From Pseudacidobacterium ailaaui (GTDB lineage Bacteria; Acidobacteriota; Terriglobia; Terriglobales; Acidobacteriaceae), in NCBI RefSeq assembly GCF_000688455.1, contig NZ_JIAL01000001.1, forward strand, positions 1,333,001 to 1,397,000: a stretch of 64,000 bases of DNA, read 5' to 3'. The notes under the pieces were generated by a model. It was not told the DNA's origin and searched no databases. It saw only the letters and a program-made list of their open reading frames with translations. This document shows, in pieces, positions 41,992 through 51,113 of this stretch. Position 1 is the first letter of the stretch, and each line of letters starts with the position of its first letter. A program made the translations under genes and the position numbers.

Positions 41992-43377
41992 TCAGCACTC
42001 AATCACATTCAGAGCCAGTCCCGCAAGCGAAGTCTCCTTGTAGCGCGACTGCATGTCTAATCCGGTGAGGTACATGGTCTTGATGACCTGGTCCAGCGAG
42101 ACTTTGTGCTGCTCCGATTCATGCAGTGCGATGCGGCAGGCGTGGACGGCCTTCACCGAGGCCATGGCATTGCGTTCAATACAGGGAATCTGCACCAGCC
42201 CGCCAATCGGATCGCAGGTCATGCCCAGGTTGTGCTCCATCGCGATTTCCGCCGCGTGTTCAATCTGGCCATTGGTGCCCTTCATGGCCGCCACCAGGCC
42301 GCCTGCGGCCATGGAGCAGGCCACACCCACCTCGCCCTGGCAGCCGACCTCGGCGCCGCTGATGGAAGCATTCTCCTTATAAAGGACGCCGATTGCGGCC
42401 GAGGTCAGAAAATAACGCAGGATCCCTTCCTCGTCCGCTCCGGGAACAAAGTCGCAGTAATAACGCGCCACCGCCGGGACCACGCCCGCTGCCCCATTGG
42501 TAGGAGCAGTCACAACGCGGCCGCCAGCGGCATTTTCCTCATTCACTGCCATTGCATAGACGGTCACCCAGTCCAGCGGGGCCAGCGGGTCCACCGAGCC
42601 TTTCTCGCGCAATCGTGCAGCCAGCCGCGGAGCGCGTCGGCGCACGTTCAGTCCTCCGGGAAGAATGCCCTCTGTCTTCATGCCGCGCTCGATGCAGTCC
42701 TGCATCACGCTCCAGATATGCAGAATGCCCGACCGGACCTCTTCGCGCGGGCGCAGCGCGGCCTCATTCTCAAGCATCAGGTCCCAGATGCTGAGGCCCT
42801 TTTCCGCTGCCATCTGGAGAAGCTCGGCGGCGCTTCGAAAGGGAAAGGGCAGCGTTGCCGTCGTCATCGCTGTCGCGTTACCAGCACCCTCTGCATCGGA
42901 GACGATAAAGCCTCCGCCAATGGAAAAATAGACTTCGCTGGCCAGCAACGCCCCATCAGGGGAAAATGCGGAAAACCGCATCCCATTCGGATGCTGCGTC
43001 TTCGCCCCCTCCGGATACATCCGGTCGCGATGAAAAACCAGGTCGGTTTCTTCGCAGAAGGAGACCCGCTTGCTGCTCGCAAGCAGAATGCTGTGGCTGC
43101 TGTGAATCTCTCCCAGCTTCGGCCCAATGCTTTCCGGATCGATGGTGGAAGGTTCTTCACCAGAGAGGCCAAGCAGGACAGCGCGGTCCGTACCATGACC
43201 ATGTCCCGTAAGGGCCAGCGAGCCGAACAGTTCGGCACAAACGCGACCGGTACGCTCCAGCGTTCCAGATTCCGCCAGACCGACAACAAAGCGCCGCGCC
43301 GCACGCATCGGCCCCATGGTGTGCGAGCTGGAAGGCCCGACCCCTACCTTGAACAAATCAAACAGGCTCGTTTTCAC
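41992..43377 (-). CDS. sdaA: L-serine ammonia-lyase, iron-sulfur dependent, single chain
   Basis: Deaminates L-serine to pyruvate. At 461 residues it is the one-chain type, with the beta domain first ([26 protein letters not shown]) and the alpha domain after ([83 protein letters not shown]). Cysteines in VGCQG, TCDPIGG and IPCIERN are the Fe-S ligands. The start is GTG 43377, one base after the HEAT-repeat stop, so the two genes are co-transcribed. Confidence 0.96.
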   Translation of the reverse strand: MKTSLFDLFKVGVGPSSSHTMGPMRAARRFVVGLAESGTLERTGRVCAELFGSLALTGHGHGTDRAVLLGLSGEEPSTIDPESIGPKLGEIHSSHSILLASSKRVSFCEETDLVFHRDRMYPEGAKTQHPNGMRFSAFSPDGALLASEVYFSIGGGFIVSDAEGAGNATAMTTATLPFPFRSAAELLQMAAEKGLSIWDLMLENEAALRPREEVRSGILHIWSVMQDCIERGMKTEGILPGGLNVRRRAPRLAARLREKGSVDPLAPLDWVTVYAMAVNEENAAGGRVVTAPTNGAAGVVPAVARYYCDFVPGADEEGILRYFLTSAAIGVLYKENASISGAEVGCQGEVGVACSMAAGGLVAAMKGTNGQIEHAAEIAMEHNLGMTCDPIGGLVQIPCIERNAMASVKAVHACRIALHESEQHKVSLDQVIKTMYLTGLDMQSRYKETSLAGLALNVIEC

Positions 43378-43378
43378 C

Positions 43379-44329
43379 CTACATTGTACGTCGTCTCGCA
43401 GAATGCTTTACAGCCATCTCATTCACCCGCAGATAGGAAGCCGCTGCCATAAAGCGCACGGCCGTCTTCTTGTCATTGAAGGCATTCATCAGGGCATCGT
43501 CTACATCTTTTCCATGGAATCCACCCAGAGCGCGCGCCGACGCCGCCCTCACAAAGTAGTCTTTATCGCCCAGGGCAGCGATAAAGTTCTTTTTGGTCTC
43601 TGGCGAATGGTCTTCCGCAAGCAGCGTTGCCGTCAGCACTCGCGCCGAATTGGCATGGTTGGATTTCACCATCAGTCGCGCGGCATCCAGACCAATGCCG
43701 AAAGGCCCCAGCAAGGCATAGGCCGCCTGCTTGGCGCCGATCCGGGCCAGCGCCGCAGGATCATGCAGGTCTTTGTTGGCCTCCCGCTCTCCACTCTTGA
43801 TGAAAGAACTCTGCGTCCGCTGCTCTCCGGCAAGCACGCCATAAAGCACATTGGTCCCGGACGGATCATGCAGCTTCCACAGCGAAACAGCCGCGGCAAA
43901 ATCCACCTCCGGGGCAGGATCGTCGAGCGCTTCGCGCAGGGCCGGGATCAGGTTTCTGTCTCCCGTCCCGCTGCTGGCGGCCACGGCGGCGACGCGCACA
44001 TCCACATTCGTGTCCTTGAAGGAATCCTGCAGCAGCTTTTCCGATTGCCGCATTCCGCGCAGCGTGCCCAGTGCGTTCAAAGCATCAATGCGGACCTGCT
44101 CTTTCGGGTCCTTAAGCCCGTCTTCCAGCATCTTCCAGGCTGTCTTGGTCGCTGTTGCTGCATCCATCTTCACCGCAGGTTCGGACAAGGGCTGGTCCGG
44201 CTCTTCTCCGGCGTCGCCGACAATACCGGCATCGGCGTCCGCCGGCGGCTTCTGCTGTGGGTGGCTGGTCTGCGCAAATGAAGAGAGGGCAAGACAGACA
44301 AGACAAGCAGTGGTGAAACGAAAACGCAT
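43379..44329 (-). CDS. Exported HEAT-repeat protein
   Basis: A protein of about 316 residues with a signal peptide ([20 protein letters not shown]), a Pro/Asp-rich linker and several HEAT repeats ([86 protein letters not shown]). Likely a periplasmic scaffold for protein contacts. ATG 44329 follows AAGGAGG. No partner can be named. Confidence 0.85.
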   Translation of the reverse strand: MRFRFTTACLVCLALSSFAQTSHPQQKPPADADAGIVGDAGEEPDQPLSEPAVKMDAATATKTAWKMLEDGLKDPKEQVRIDALNALGTLRGMRQSEKLLQDSFKDTNVDVRVAAVAASSGTGDRNLIPALREALDDPAPEVDFAAAVSLWKLHDPSGTNVLYGVLAGEQRTQSSFIKSGEREANKDLHDPAALARIGAKQAAYALLGPFGIGLDAARLMVKSNHANSARVLTATLLAEDHSPETKKNFIAALGDKDYFVRAASARALGGFHGKDVDDALMNAFNDKKTAVRFMAAASYLRVNEMAVKHSARRRTM

Positions 44330-44469
44330 GGGCCTCCTTGCATGCACATCAGTATTCCAGAGCTTTGGCAATATGCCGAAAGTTTTTCCGCGCTCAGTTA
44401 AGATGCGCGAATTGTCTCCGGCGCGCTGGTTGCCGGGTGCTATACTCCAGCCGGAATCCTGAAAACATC

Positions 44470-46029
44470 ATGCTTTTTAAGGCCCTGAGCGCAGCCGTTT
44501 ATGGCATTGACGCCAACATCATTGATGTTGAAGTAGACTACTCCGGAATCAAGACCACAGAAGACCATTTCCATACCGTCGGCCTGCCTGATGCCGCCGT
44601 GCGTGAGAGCCGGGACCGCGTCCGCGCCGCCATCAAAAACTCCGGCTTCGATGTGCCTTCAACCCACATCACCATCAATCTGGCCCCCGCAGACATCAAG
44701 AAAGAAGGCTCCGGGTTTGACCTGCCCATGGCAGTCGGTATCCTGGGCGCCTATGGCGCATTACAGTTGCGCGACCTCAGCCAGTTCCTGCTGGTCGGCG
44801 AACTCGGCCTGGATGGCGCCTTGCGGCCTGTCTCCGGAATGTTGCCCATTGCTGTGGCCGCCCGCTCGCGCGGCATCCAGAACCTGGTCTTGCCGAAAGC
44901 CAATGCCCGCGAAGCCGGGGTCGTGGAAGGAGTGAATGTCTATCCGGTCGAGTCACTCCACCAGACCCTCGATCTGCTCAACGCCGCCGCCAACGGAGGC
45001 ATCCACACCCCGCCTTTCCGCATGGCGGCCACCGAGATGCTGGGTGAGTTGCAGCACTTTCCATTGGACTACGCTGATGTCCGCGGCCAGCAGGGCGCCA
45101 AGCGCGCGCTGGAAGTTGCGGCCGCAGGCGGACACAATATTTTGATGATCGGGCCGCCCGGCTCCGGCAAGACGATGCTGGCCAAGCGCCTGCCTTCGAT
45201 CCTCGCCCCGCTGACTTTTGATGAGGCCCTTGAAACGACAAAAATCCACTCTGTCGCCGGAGTGCTGGATGCCGAAGCCGGACTCGTCACCCAGCGCCCC
45301 TTCCGCGCGCCGCACCATACCATCTCGGACGCCGGATTGATCGGTGGCGGAGCGGTACCGCGTCCGGGGGAAGTCTCCCTTGCGCACAATGGCGTGCTGT
45401 TTCTTGATGAGTTGCCCGAGTTTCCCAGGAATGTGCTGGAAGTGATGCGGCAGCCGCTCGAAGACCGCCAGGTGGTCATTGCCCGCGCCTCTATGTCGCT
45501 GACCTTTCCCTCGGCCTTCATGCTGGCAGCAGCGATGAATCCCTGCCCCTGCGGCTACTTCAATGACAAATCGCGCGAATGCTCCTGCACGCCGCCCATG
45601 ATCCAGCGCTATGTATCGAAAGTCTCAGGGCCGCTGCTGGACCGCATTGACATTCACATCGAAGTACCGGCGGTGCAATACCGTGAGCTGCGCGCGGGGG
45701 CGGCCAGCGAAAGCTCTGCTGCAATTCGCGCCAGAGTGCTCAAAGCGCGGTCCATTCAACGGGAACGCTTCTTTAAGGCGAAAGAGAAAATCTATTCGAA
45801 CGCGCAGATGACCACGCGCCAGATCCGCACCTTCTGCGAACTCGGCCCCGACGCCGAGCGCCTGCTCGAACGCGCCATGCAGCAGCAGGGACTCACCGCC
45901 CGCGCCCACGACCGCATCCTGAAGGTGGCCCGCACCATCGCCGATCTCGAAGGGTCCCACTCCATCAGCGTGCCCCACATCGCCGAGGCCATCCAGTACA
46001 GAACACTGGACCGGAGCTACTGGAGCTGA
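44470..46029 (+). CDS. comM: YifB/ComM-family AAA+ ATPase (Mg-chelatase-like)
   Basis: A helicase-like AAA+ protein of 519 residues; ComM drives branch migration during natural transformation in other bacteria. The N-terminal domain starts [26 protein letters not shown]. The ATPase has Walker [19 protein letters not shown], Walker [11 protein letters not shown]-like ([14 protein letters not shown]) and a Cys cluster [20 protein letters not shown]. The C-terminal helical domain is [28 protein letters not shown] 44470 is the family start. Confidence 0.95.
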   Translation: MLFKALSAAVYGIDANIIDVEVDYSGIKTTEDHFHTVGLPDAAVRESRDRVRAAIKNSGFDVPSTHITINLAPADIKKEGSGFDLPMAVGILGAYGALQLRDLSQFLLVGELGLDGALRPVSGMLPIAVAARSRGIQNLVLPKANAREAGVVEGVNVYPVESLHQTLDLLNAAANGGIHTPPFRMAATEMLGELQHFPLDYADVRGQQGAKRALEVAAAGGHNILMIGPPGSGKTMLAKRLPSILAPLTFDEALETTKIHSVAGVLDAEAGLVTQRPFRAPHHTISDAGLIGGGAVPRPGEVSLAHNGVLFLDELPEFPRNVLEVMRQPLEDRQVVIARASMSLTFPSAFMLAAAMNPCPCGYFNDKSRECSCTPPMIQRYVSKVSGPLLDRIDIHIEVPAVQYRELRAGAASESSAAIRARVLKARSIQRERFFKAKEKIYSNAQMTTRQIRTFCELGPDAERLLERAMQQQGLTARAHDRILKVARTIADLEGSHSISVPHIAEAIQYRTLDRSYWS

Positions 46030-46099
46030 AGCGAAACCATCTATGGTCCTGCGAAGACCAGATGAGGACCTGTTCATGCCCAGGCACCGGGCCGGTCGC

Positions 46100-46726
46100 C
46101 TAGGACGCTTTGTTTCGCCTTGGCAAATATCTCCGGCCAACAATTTCATATTCGCCGGAAAGGACCCGTGCAATGGCTTCCGGATAGGCCAGATGCTCCT
46201 GTTTGAGGATGCGCGAGGCCAGAGACTCCGCCGTGTCTTCATCGAGCACCGGAACGGTTTTTTGCAGCACGATGACGCCGTGGTCCAGCTCTTCGTCCAC
46301 AAAATGCACAGTACAGCCGGAGACCCTGACGCCGTATTCCAGGGCCTGCCGCTGCGCGTCCAGCCCAGGAAAGGCCGGGAGCAGGGAAGGATGGATGTTC
46401 AGGATGCGCTGTGGAAAGGCGCGCACAAAATCTGGCGAGAGCAGGCGCATGTATCCCGCAAGACAAACCAGGTCCACTCTGTGCTCTCGCAGGCAGGCGA
46501 TGATTTCCTCGTCATGCTCGGCACGCCTGCGGCCGCGGGCCTCAATGACCCGGGCCGGAAGGCCGCGTTCGGCCGCCACTGCGATGCCGGGCGCATCCGC
46601 TTTGTTTGAGATGACGATGGCAATGTCTGCACCGCGCAGTCTTCCTTCCGCAATGGAGTCAGCAATCGCCAGAAAGTTGGAGCCACGCCCGGAAAGCAGA
46701 ATGCCCAGGCGCTGGGGCGCGCTCAT
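46100..46726 (-). CDS. purN: Phosphoribosylglycinamide formyltransferase
   Basis: Transfers the formyl group of 10-formyl-THF to GAR in purine synthesis. At 208 residues it has normal length. Signatures: GILLSGRGSNFLAIADSIAEG, VCLAGYMRLLSPDFVRAFPQRILNIHPSLLPAFPGLDAQRQALEYGVRVSGCTVHFVDEELDHGVIVLQ, with catalytic Asn, His and Asp. Start overlaps purM stop by four bases. Confidence 0.97.
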   Translation of the reverse strand: MSAPQRLGILLSGRGSNFLAIADSIAEGRLRGADIAIVISNKADAPGIAVAAERGLPARVIEARGRRRAEHDEEIIACLREHRVDLVCLAGYMRLLSPDFVRAFPQRILNIHPSLLPAFPGLDAQRQALEYGVRVSGCTVHFVDEELDHGVIVLQKTVPVLDEDTAESLASRILKQEHLAYPEAIARVLSGEYEIVGRRYLPRRNKAS

Positions 46727-47745
46727 TGGTAGATCACCTTGCGCTCGCCCTTAACGGTGCGTCCAATGACATAAAACTTCTCGTTGGCCCGCTCCAGGGT
46801 GGACTTGACCCGCTTGAATTTGTCCGCCGGTACCACACAGATCAGCCCGATGCCCATATTAAAGGTGCGCAGCATCTCTTCCTGCGGGACCCGGCCCAGC
46901 TCCTGGAGGTGCTCGAAGATTGGCAGGACCGGCCAGCTCCCCAGCTCGACCACAGCGGAGATGTTTTTCGGCAGGACCCGAGGAAGGTTCTCCGTAATGC
47001 CGCCGCCCGTGATGTGCGCCATACCGGTCACATGTTCGTTGGCGGTCAGCTTTTTGATCACGTTCAGGTAGCTGCGATGGACCTTCATCAGCGCGGCACC
47101 GGCCTTTTCCTTAAGAGCATTCACATACTGGTCGGCCTTGTATCCGGCCACTTCAAAAAACAGCTTGCGGGCCAGGGAGTAGCCGTTGGTATGCAGGCCG
47201 GTGGAAGGCAGTCCAATCAGAACGTCTCCGGCCTGAATGCCGGCCCCGGTGATGAGCTTGTCTTTTTCGACGATACCAACAATAAATCCAGCCAGATCAT
47301 ACTCACCATTGGCATAAAAGCCGGGCATTTGGGCCGTCTCTCCGCCAATCAGGGCGCAGCCATTGGCGCGGCAGGCATCGGCCAGGCCGCTGACAATTTT
47401 CTCAGTCACCGCTCCGTCGAGCTTGCCGGTGGCCAGGTAGTCGAGGAAGAACAATGGGCTGGCTCCCTGGACGGCAATGTCGTTGACGCAGTGATTGACC
47501 AGGTCGGCCCCGACGGTATGATGGATGCCCAGCTCGAAGGCCACTTTCAGCTTGGTGCCCACGCCATCCGCGCTGGAAACCAGTACGGGCTGCTTGTATC
47601 GTGCCGTATCCAGTTTGAAGAGGCCGCCAAAACCGCCGATTTCTCCTAAAACATTGCGGGTAAAGGTCTTCTGTGCGAGATACTTGATACGTTGTTTGGC
47701 CCGGTCACCGCTGGTGATGTCCACGCCGGCGTCGGCATAGGTCAT
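46723..47745 (-). CDS. purM: Phosphoribosylformylglycinamidine cyclo-ligase
   Basis: Makes AIR from FGAM with ATP. About 340 residues, the normal length: YADAGVDITSGDRAKQRIKYLAQKT, VSSADGVGTKLKVAFELGIHHTVGADLVNHCVNDI, ALIGGETAQMPGFY, GLPSTGLHTNGYSLAR, HITGGGITENLPRVLP. ATG 47745 gives the usual MTYADAG start; TTG 47766, with GGAAGGA before it, would add seven residues. It forms an operon with purN. Confidence 0.96.
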   Translation of the reverse strand: MTYADAGVDITSGDRAKQRIKYLAQKTFTRNVLGEIGGFGGLFKLDTARYKQPVLVSSADGVGTKLKVAFELGIHHTVGADLVNHCVNDIAVQGASPLFFLDYLATGKLDGAVTEKIVSGLADACRANGCALIGGETAQMPGFYANGEYDLAGFIVGIVEKDKLITGAGIQAGDVLIGLPSTGLHTNGYSLARKLFFEVAGYKADQYVNALKEKAGAALMKVHRSYLNVIKKLTANEHVTGMAHITGGGITENLPRVLPKNISAVVELGSWPVLPIFEHLQELGRVPQEEMLRTFNMGIGLICVVPADKFKRVKSTLERANEKFYVIGRTVKGERKVIYQ

Positions 47746-47950
47746 GCTGGAAATTTGTTCTGGCAATGGTCCTTCCGTGAAAACAAGGTTGGGAAAAGCC
47801 AGTTTAGCACCTGCTCGGGGTCAAAAATACCTCGCTTCTCGGCGGAAAAGGGTGCAAAGCCTTTCCTGTTTTTCGGAATAAAAGTCTTTTCTGAGGGAAA
47901 TTCCAGGGCTAGGCTAGTCGCAAGCGCAAATCTGCGCATTGGAGAGTACC

Positions 47951-48154
47951 GTGAAAATTCTGTTTCGTTTCCTCCTCCCTGCCGTCGTGGTGTGCCTGTC
48001 TGCCTCTTCCGCATTCGGCGCACAGAACCCTTTCGGTCCCGGCGACCCCTGCCCTCTGGGACACGTTAGCGCCGGACCGGGCGATCCCAATCCGCTGGGC
48101 CATATGGTCCCCGGACCGGGTGATCCGAACCCGCTGGGCCATTTTACCGAGTAG
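47951..48154 (+). CDS. Tiny secreted protein with three GPGDPNPLGH repeats
   Basis: A 67-residue protein I cannot place in a family. GTG 47951 follows GGAGAG. A signal peptide (about residues 1-24, ending SASSAFG-AQ) leaves about 43 residues, almost all of it three copies of a 13-residue unit: GPGDPCPLGH, GPGDPNPLGH, GPGDPNPLGH, each with three linker residues. The repeats are also near-identical in DNA. One Cys occurs, only in the first unit; each unit ends in His. This might bind metal or act as a small structural or signal peptide. No neighbour explains it. Confidence 0.75.
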   Translation: MKILFRFLLPAVVVCLSASSAFGAQNPFGPGDPCPLGHVSAGPGDPNPLGHMVPGPGDPNPLGHFTE

Positions 48155-48245
48155 GACGGCGCCCAAAAAGTAGGCCCTTTTATGGGCTGAATGGACAGGT
48201 AATTTTAACCATGCTGTTCCTTGCGGAACATCGTAAGATTCGTGT

Positions 48246-49028
48246 ATGCATTTCAACCTGCTGGACAATCTGCTCTGGGCCCTGAGCTTTGCCGGAAATG
48301 TTGTCCTGCTTGTTGTCCTGCTGATGAAGGAGCGGTGGAAGCAGTTTCCTGTCTTTACCTTTCTGATTGCTGATTTTGTAGCAGAGACCATCGCGCTCTT
48401 CCTGATCTATTCCTATGGATCGTTCCGGTGGTACACCATCATTTACTGGGCCACCTTTCTCCTCGATTTCCTTCTCCAGATTGCGTTGTTGTTTGAAATT
48501 GCCCGGATTGTGCTGCGTCCCACCGGCACATGGCTCCGGGACGCACGCTCTTCCTTTCTTCTATGGGCGGCCAGCGGGGCCATTGCCGCCCTGGCCCTCA
48601 GCTATGCAGTACGCCCTCCGGCGCAGTCCTGGCTGGCAGCGCTGGAGGTGCGCGCCATTCTCTTTACCAGCCTGTTGTTTTGCGAATTGTTCTTTGCCAT
48701 GATGCTGGCCGCCCAGCGTCTGGGGTTGGTGTGGCGCAGCCATGTGATGCGGCTGGGGCAGGGACTGACTGCCTGGTCACTGGCGACGATGCTGGTCAAT
48801 ACCGCGCACAGCTACCTGGGCACCACCAACAAGCAGCTTTTTAATACGCTGGAGCATGTCCGGATCCTGGTCTATATTTTTGTAACAGCTTACTGGGCTG
48901 TAACCTTCTGGTCGCCAGAGCCGGAACGGCGGCCGCTTTCGCCGCAAATGCTGCAATATCTGGTTGCCTTACACGAAAAAGTGCAATACGATGCTTCCCA
49001 GGTTCGCGGTGCCCAAAATCCTCACTAA
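48246..49028 (+). CDS. Multi-pass membrane protein of unknown function
   Basis: A 260-residue protein with about seven hydrophobic segments: LLWALSFAGNVVLLVVLLMKE, FPVFTFLIADFVAETIALFLIY, IIYWATFLLDFLLQIALLFEIARIVL, SFLLWAASGAIAALALSYAV, FCELFFAMMLAAQRLGLVW, GLTAWSLATMLVNTAHSYL and VYIFVTAYWAVTFWS. I know no named family. It is followed after nine bases by a second unknown protein and they form a pair. Confidence 0.8.
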   Translation: MHFNLLDNLLWALSFAGNVVLLVVLLMKERWKQFPVFTFLIADFVAETIALFLIYSYGSFRWYTIIYWATFLLDFLLQIALLFEIARIVLRPTGTWLRDARSSFLLWAASGAIAALALSYAVRPPAQSWLAALEVRAILFTSLLFCELFFAMMLAAQRLGLVWRSHVMRLGQGLTAWSLATMLVNTAHSYLGTTNKQLFNTLEHVRILVYIFVTAYWAVTFWSPEPERRPLSPQMLQYLVALHEKVQYDASQVRGAQNPH

Positions 49029-49037
49029 GAGCTGACT

Positions 49038-49565
49038 GTGGTTCCGATTCTGCTGCTGACATTCGTCGTTCTTCTGGCCGGGGGACTGGTCTGGTTACAG
49101 GTCAGTGCCCATCGCGCGGCCGCCAGGTCCTGGGAAGAGCTTGTTTCGCAGCTCCAGCACATCCCGCCGCGAGGGCTGGAAATTGTCGCCCTGGATTACA
49201 TGGAACCGAAGCCCAACCAGTTGAAGCTGGAGCCGGAACATCTGTGGGCCCTGATTGGCGGCTTGGAGGGCCTGCGGGCGATGCGCCGCAACGCCAACCT
49301 GCTGATTGCGCTGGCGGCCTATGTGCAGCGCTGGAATTTTGACGAGGGCGTGATTGTGACCGAGCGGATGCGTCAGGATGCAATCCAGCTCAAACGCGCG
49401 CTCTTCCATATCCGCATGGAGAGGGTCCTGCGCCGCACGCCGCTGCGGACCCCTTTCTATCTTCAGCAGGCCGCATCCGCTTATTATCTGATGACGCGCC
49501 GGCTGCTGGCCCTCTATGCAACCAGCCACGCCGGGCTTCTGCCAGCACTCCGGGCAGCGATCTAG
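49038..49565 (+). CDS. Hypothetical protein with N-terminal anchor
   Basis: A 175-residue protein with one N-terminal membrane helix (VPILLLTFVVLLAGGLVWLQV) and a helical soluble part (WALIGGLEGLRAMRRNANLLIALAAYVQRWNFDEGVIVTERMRQDAIQLKRALFHIRMERVL). Start GTG 49038. Probably co-transcribed with the multi-pass protein upstream. No family recognised. Confidence 0.75.
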   Translation: MVPILLLTFVVLLAGGLVWLQVSAHRAAARSWEELVSQLQHIPPRGLEIVALDYMEPKPNQLKLEPEHLWALIGGLEGLRAMRRNANLLIALAAYVQRWNFDEGVIVTERMRQDAIQLKRALFHIRMERVLRRTPLRTPFYLQQAASAYYLMTRRLLALYATSHAGLLPALRAAI

Positions 49566-49751
49566 CCATTCTTTCTCTGCCCGTCCCGGTCCCAGGTATG
49601 CAAAAGATTTCACGGGTTTTTTGGACGAATCTGGTAGACTGGTAGCGCGTTAGAACCGACCGGGCAAACGCAGTACCTCGCCCACCAGCAAGATTCTGCC
49701 GGAAATTGGCTCCGTTCGCTCCAGCGCAATCCCAAACAGGAACAGCATCAC

Positions 49752-49952
49752 ATGGAACAAGGTACCGTAAAATGGTTTAACGACGCGAAGGGTTTCGGCT
49801 TTATTTCGCGGCAAAACGGCGAAGATGTCTTTGTACATTACTCCGCCATTGTCTCGAATGGCTTCAAGAGCCTTCAGGAGGGCCAGGCCGTTCAATTCAA
49901 CGTCGTAAAGGGGCCGAAGGGCTGGCAGGCAGCGGACGTTCAGCCGCTCTAA
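49752..49952 (+). CDS. Cold-shock-domain protein
   Basis: A 66-residue CSD protein: [20 protein letters not shown] (RNP1 KGFGFI), [10 protein letters not shown] (RNP2), [18 protein letters not shown]. It binds single-stranded RNA/DNA as a chaperone. A leader of over 100 bases without another gene precedes it, as in many regulated csp genes, and a hairpin terminator follows. AGGAAC lies before the ATG. Confidence 0.96.
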   Translation: MEQGTVKWFNDAKGFGFISRQNGEDVFVHYSAIVSNGFKSLQEGQAVQFNVVKGPKGWQAADVQPL

Positions 49953-49990
49953 GACGCGAAAGAACAAATTTCACTTGGATTTTTTATCAG

Positions 49991-50016
49991 AGGCGGGCCT
50001 GGCCCGCCTTCGCTTT
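49991..50016 (+). terminator. Terminator after the cold-shock gene
   Basis: GGCGGG (49992-49997) pairs with CCCGCC (50003-50008) around CCTGG, followed by TTCGCTTTAT. On the other strand it also sits at the end of the GntR gene. Confidence 0.65.
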
Positions 50017-50791
50017 ATCTGGCCATCGAGGCTTCCAGCAGTTCGCGGTTGACGCGCGTCAGCCGGTTCACCACACGATAGCGGTCTCCGCGATAGACCG
50101 ACCGTACGTGTTCGATGGGCTGGCCGCTCTGCACATAAGCAATCCGCGTAAACAGAAACGCGGGGTGGTTCTTTGCGGTCTTCAGCAGTTGCGCCTCCTG
50201 TTTTTTGGCAAACCCCACCTCGACCACCTCATCGGCAACCGCAATGTGGATCCCGTAGCTGCGGGACAACGCTTCATACAGCGAAGTAGAAGGATCGAAA
50301 CGCTCCATCAGGTCCGGGCACAATCGCCGGGGCAGCGAGCAGTATTCAATGCCCAGCGGCAGCGCATCGGCCAGCCGAAGACGGGCCAGATGAAAGATCT
50401 CTTCCTCGGGCCCCAGACGCAGAGCATCGGCCACGTCCGGAGCCGGCTTGCGCACTTCAAACTTCAACACCCTGGTGGCCGGGACCCAGCCGCGCGCCTT
50501 CATGTCTTCCGTAAAAGAGAGAACCTGTCGGAAGTTTTTGTCTATCTTGATGCCAGAGACAAAGGTGCCTTTTCCCTGTTCGCTGTAAATGACGCCCAGC
50601 TCACAGAGGGACTTGATCGCCTGCCGGACAGTCATCGGGCTTACCCCCAGGGCCGACGCAATTTCCTGGGCAGAAGGCAAGGGTTCCCCCAGCTTGAAGA
50701 CTCCGGCCTGAATCTGGCCCAACAAACGCTGCTGGATCTGGTGATAGAGGGGGATGACGCTTTCGCGGTCAAGTGGTGGCAGGGAAACCAT
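50015..50791 (-). CDS. GntR-family regulator with UTRA domain (HutC type)
   Basis: A protein of about 258 residues. The winged helix is VIPLYHQIQQRLLGQIQAGVFKLGEPLPSAQEIASALGVSPMTVRQAIKSLCELGVIYSEQGKGTFVSG. The UTRA ligand domain follows (FTEDMKARGWVPATRVLKFE, EEEIFHLARLRLADALPLGIEYCSLPRRLCPDL, FTRIAYVQSGQPIEHVRSVYRGDRYRV). ATG 50791 begins the conserved part; no strong ribosome site is seen. No sugar or amino-acid operon is adjacent, so its targets are elsewhere. Confidence 0.9.
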   Translation of the reverse strand: MVSLPPLDRESVIPLYHQIQQRLLGQIQAGVFKLGEPLPSAQEIASALGVSPMTVRQAIKSLCELGVIYSEQGKGTFVSGIKIDKNFRQVLSFTEDMKARGWVPATRVLKFEVRKPAPDVADALRLGPEEEIFHLARLRLADALPLGIEYCSLPRRLCPDLMERFDPSTSLYEALSRSYGIHIAVADEVVEVGFAKKQEAQLLKTAKNHPAFLFTRIAYVQSGQPIEHVRSVYRGDRYRVVNRLTRVNRELLEASMAR

Positions 50792-51113
50792 TTCTGTTTG
50801 CGCGCTCTGGCTGACTTGACTATATAACACAAAGACGAGGCAATTTCCCAAAGAGAAATTCCTGCGGCCGGACCAATATGCAGGTACGGTCAAAAGGCCC
50901 TTGCGCAGGAAGCTGCACGAAACTTTTCAGAACTGTCCGGGTTACAAATGGCAGCGCCATTTCCGGCGCTGACCAAAATCCCAGCACTCTCTTGCCGGGC
51001 AGTGTTATACGTCCTTTCTTTCCGAGCGAGGAACCTTATTGATTCATCAAACGCGCGCTTCGCGCCAGGGGAAGACCGCGCCTGCAAGAGTCTGCGGAAG
51101 GAAGTGACCCACG
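50792..51113. other. Divergent intergenic region
   Basis: Between GntR and the DUF4382 lipoprotein. On the minus strand TTGGGA and TTATAT (about 50850 and 50824) are 18 bases apart and may be the GntR promoter. GAAGGAAGTGACC lies before the lipoprotein ATG. No further gene is supported. Confidence 0.4.

Noticed and set aside
42106-43452. Plus-strand open frame of 448 codons
   Set aside because: Antisense of serine ammonia-lyase.
49630-49700. Possible tRNA-like sequence before the cold-shock gene
   Set aside because: GGTAG and GTTAGAACC-like strings occur but no cloverleaf with matching acceptor and anticodon stems can be drawn; more likely leader RNA.
49650-49967. Minus-strand frame over the cold-shock gene
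   Set aside because: Antisense of a well-conserved cold-shock domain and lacks its own signals.
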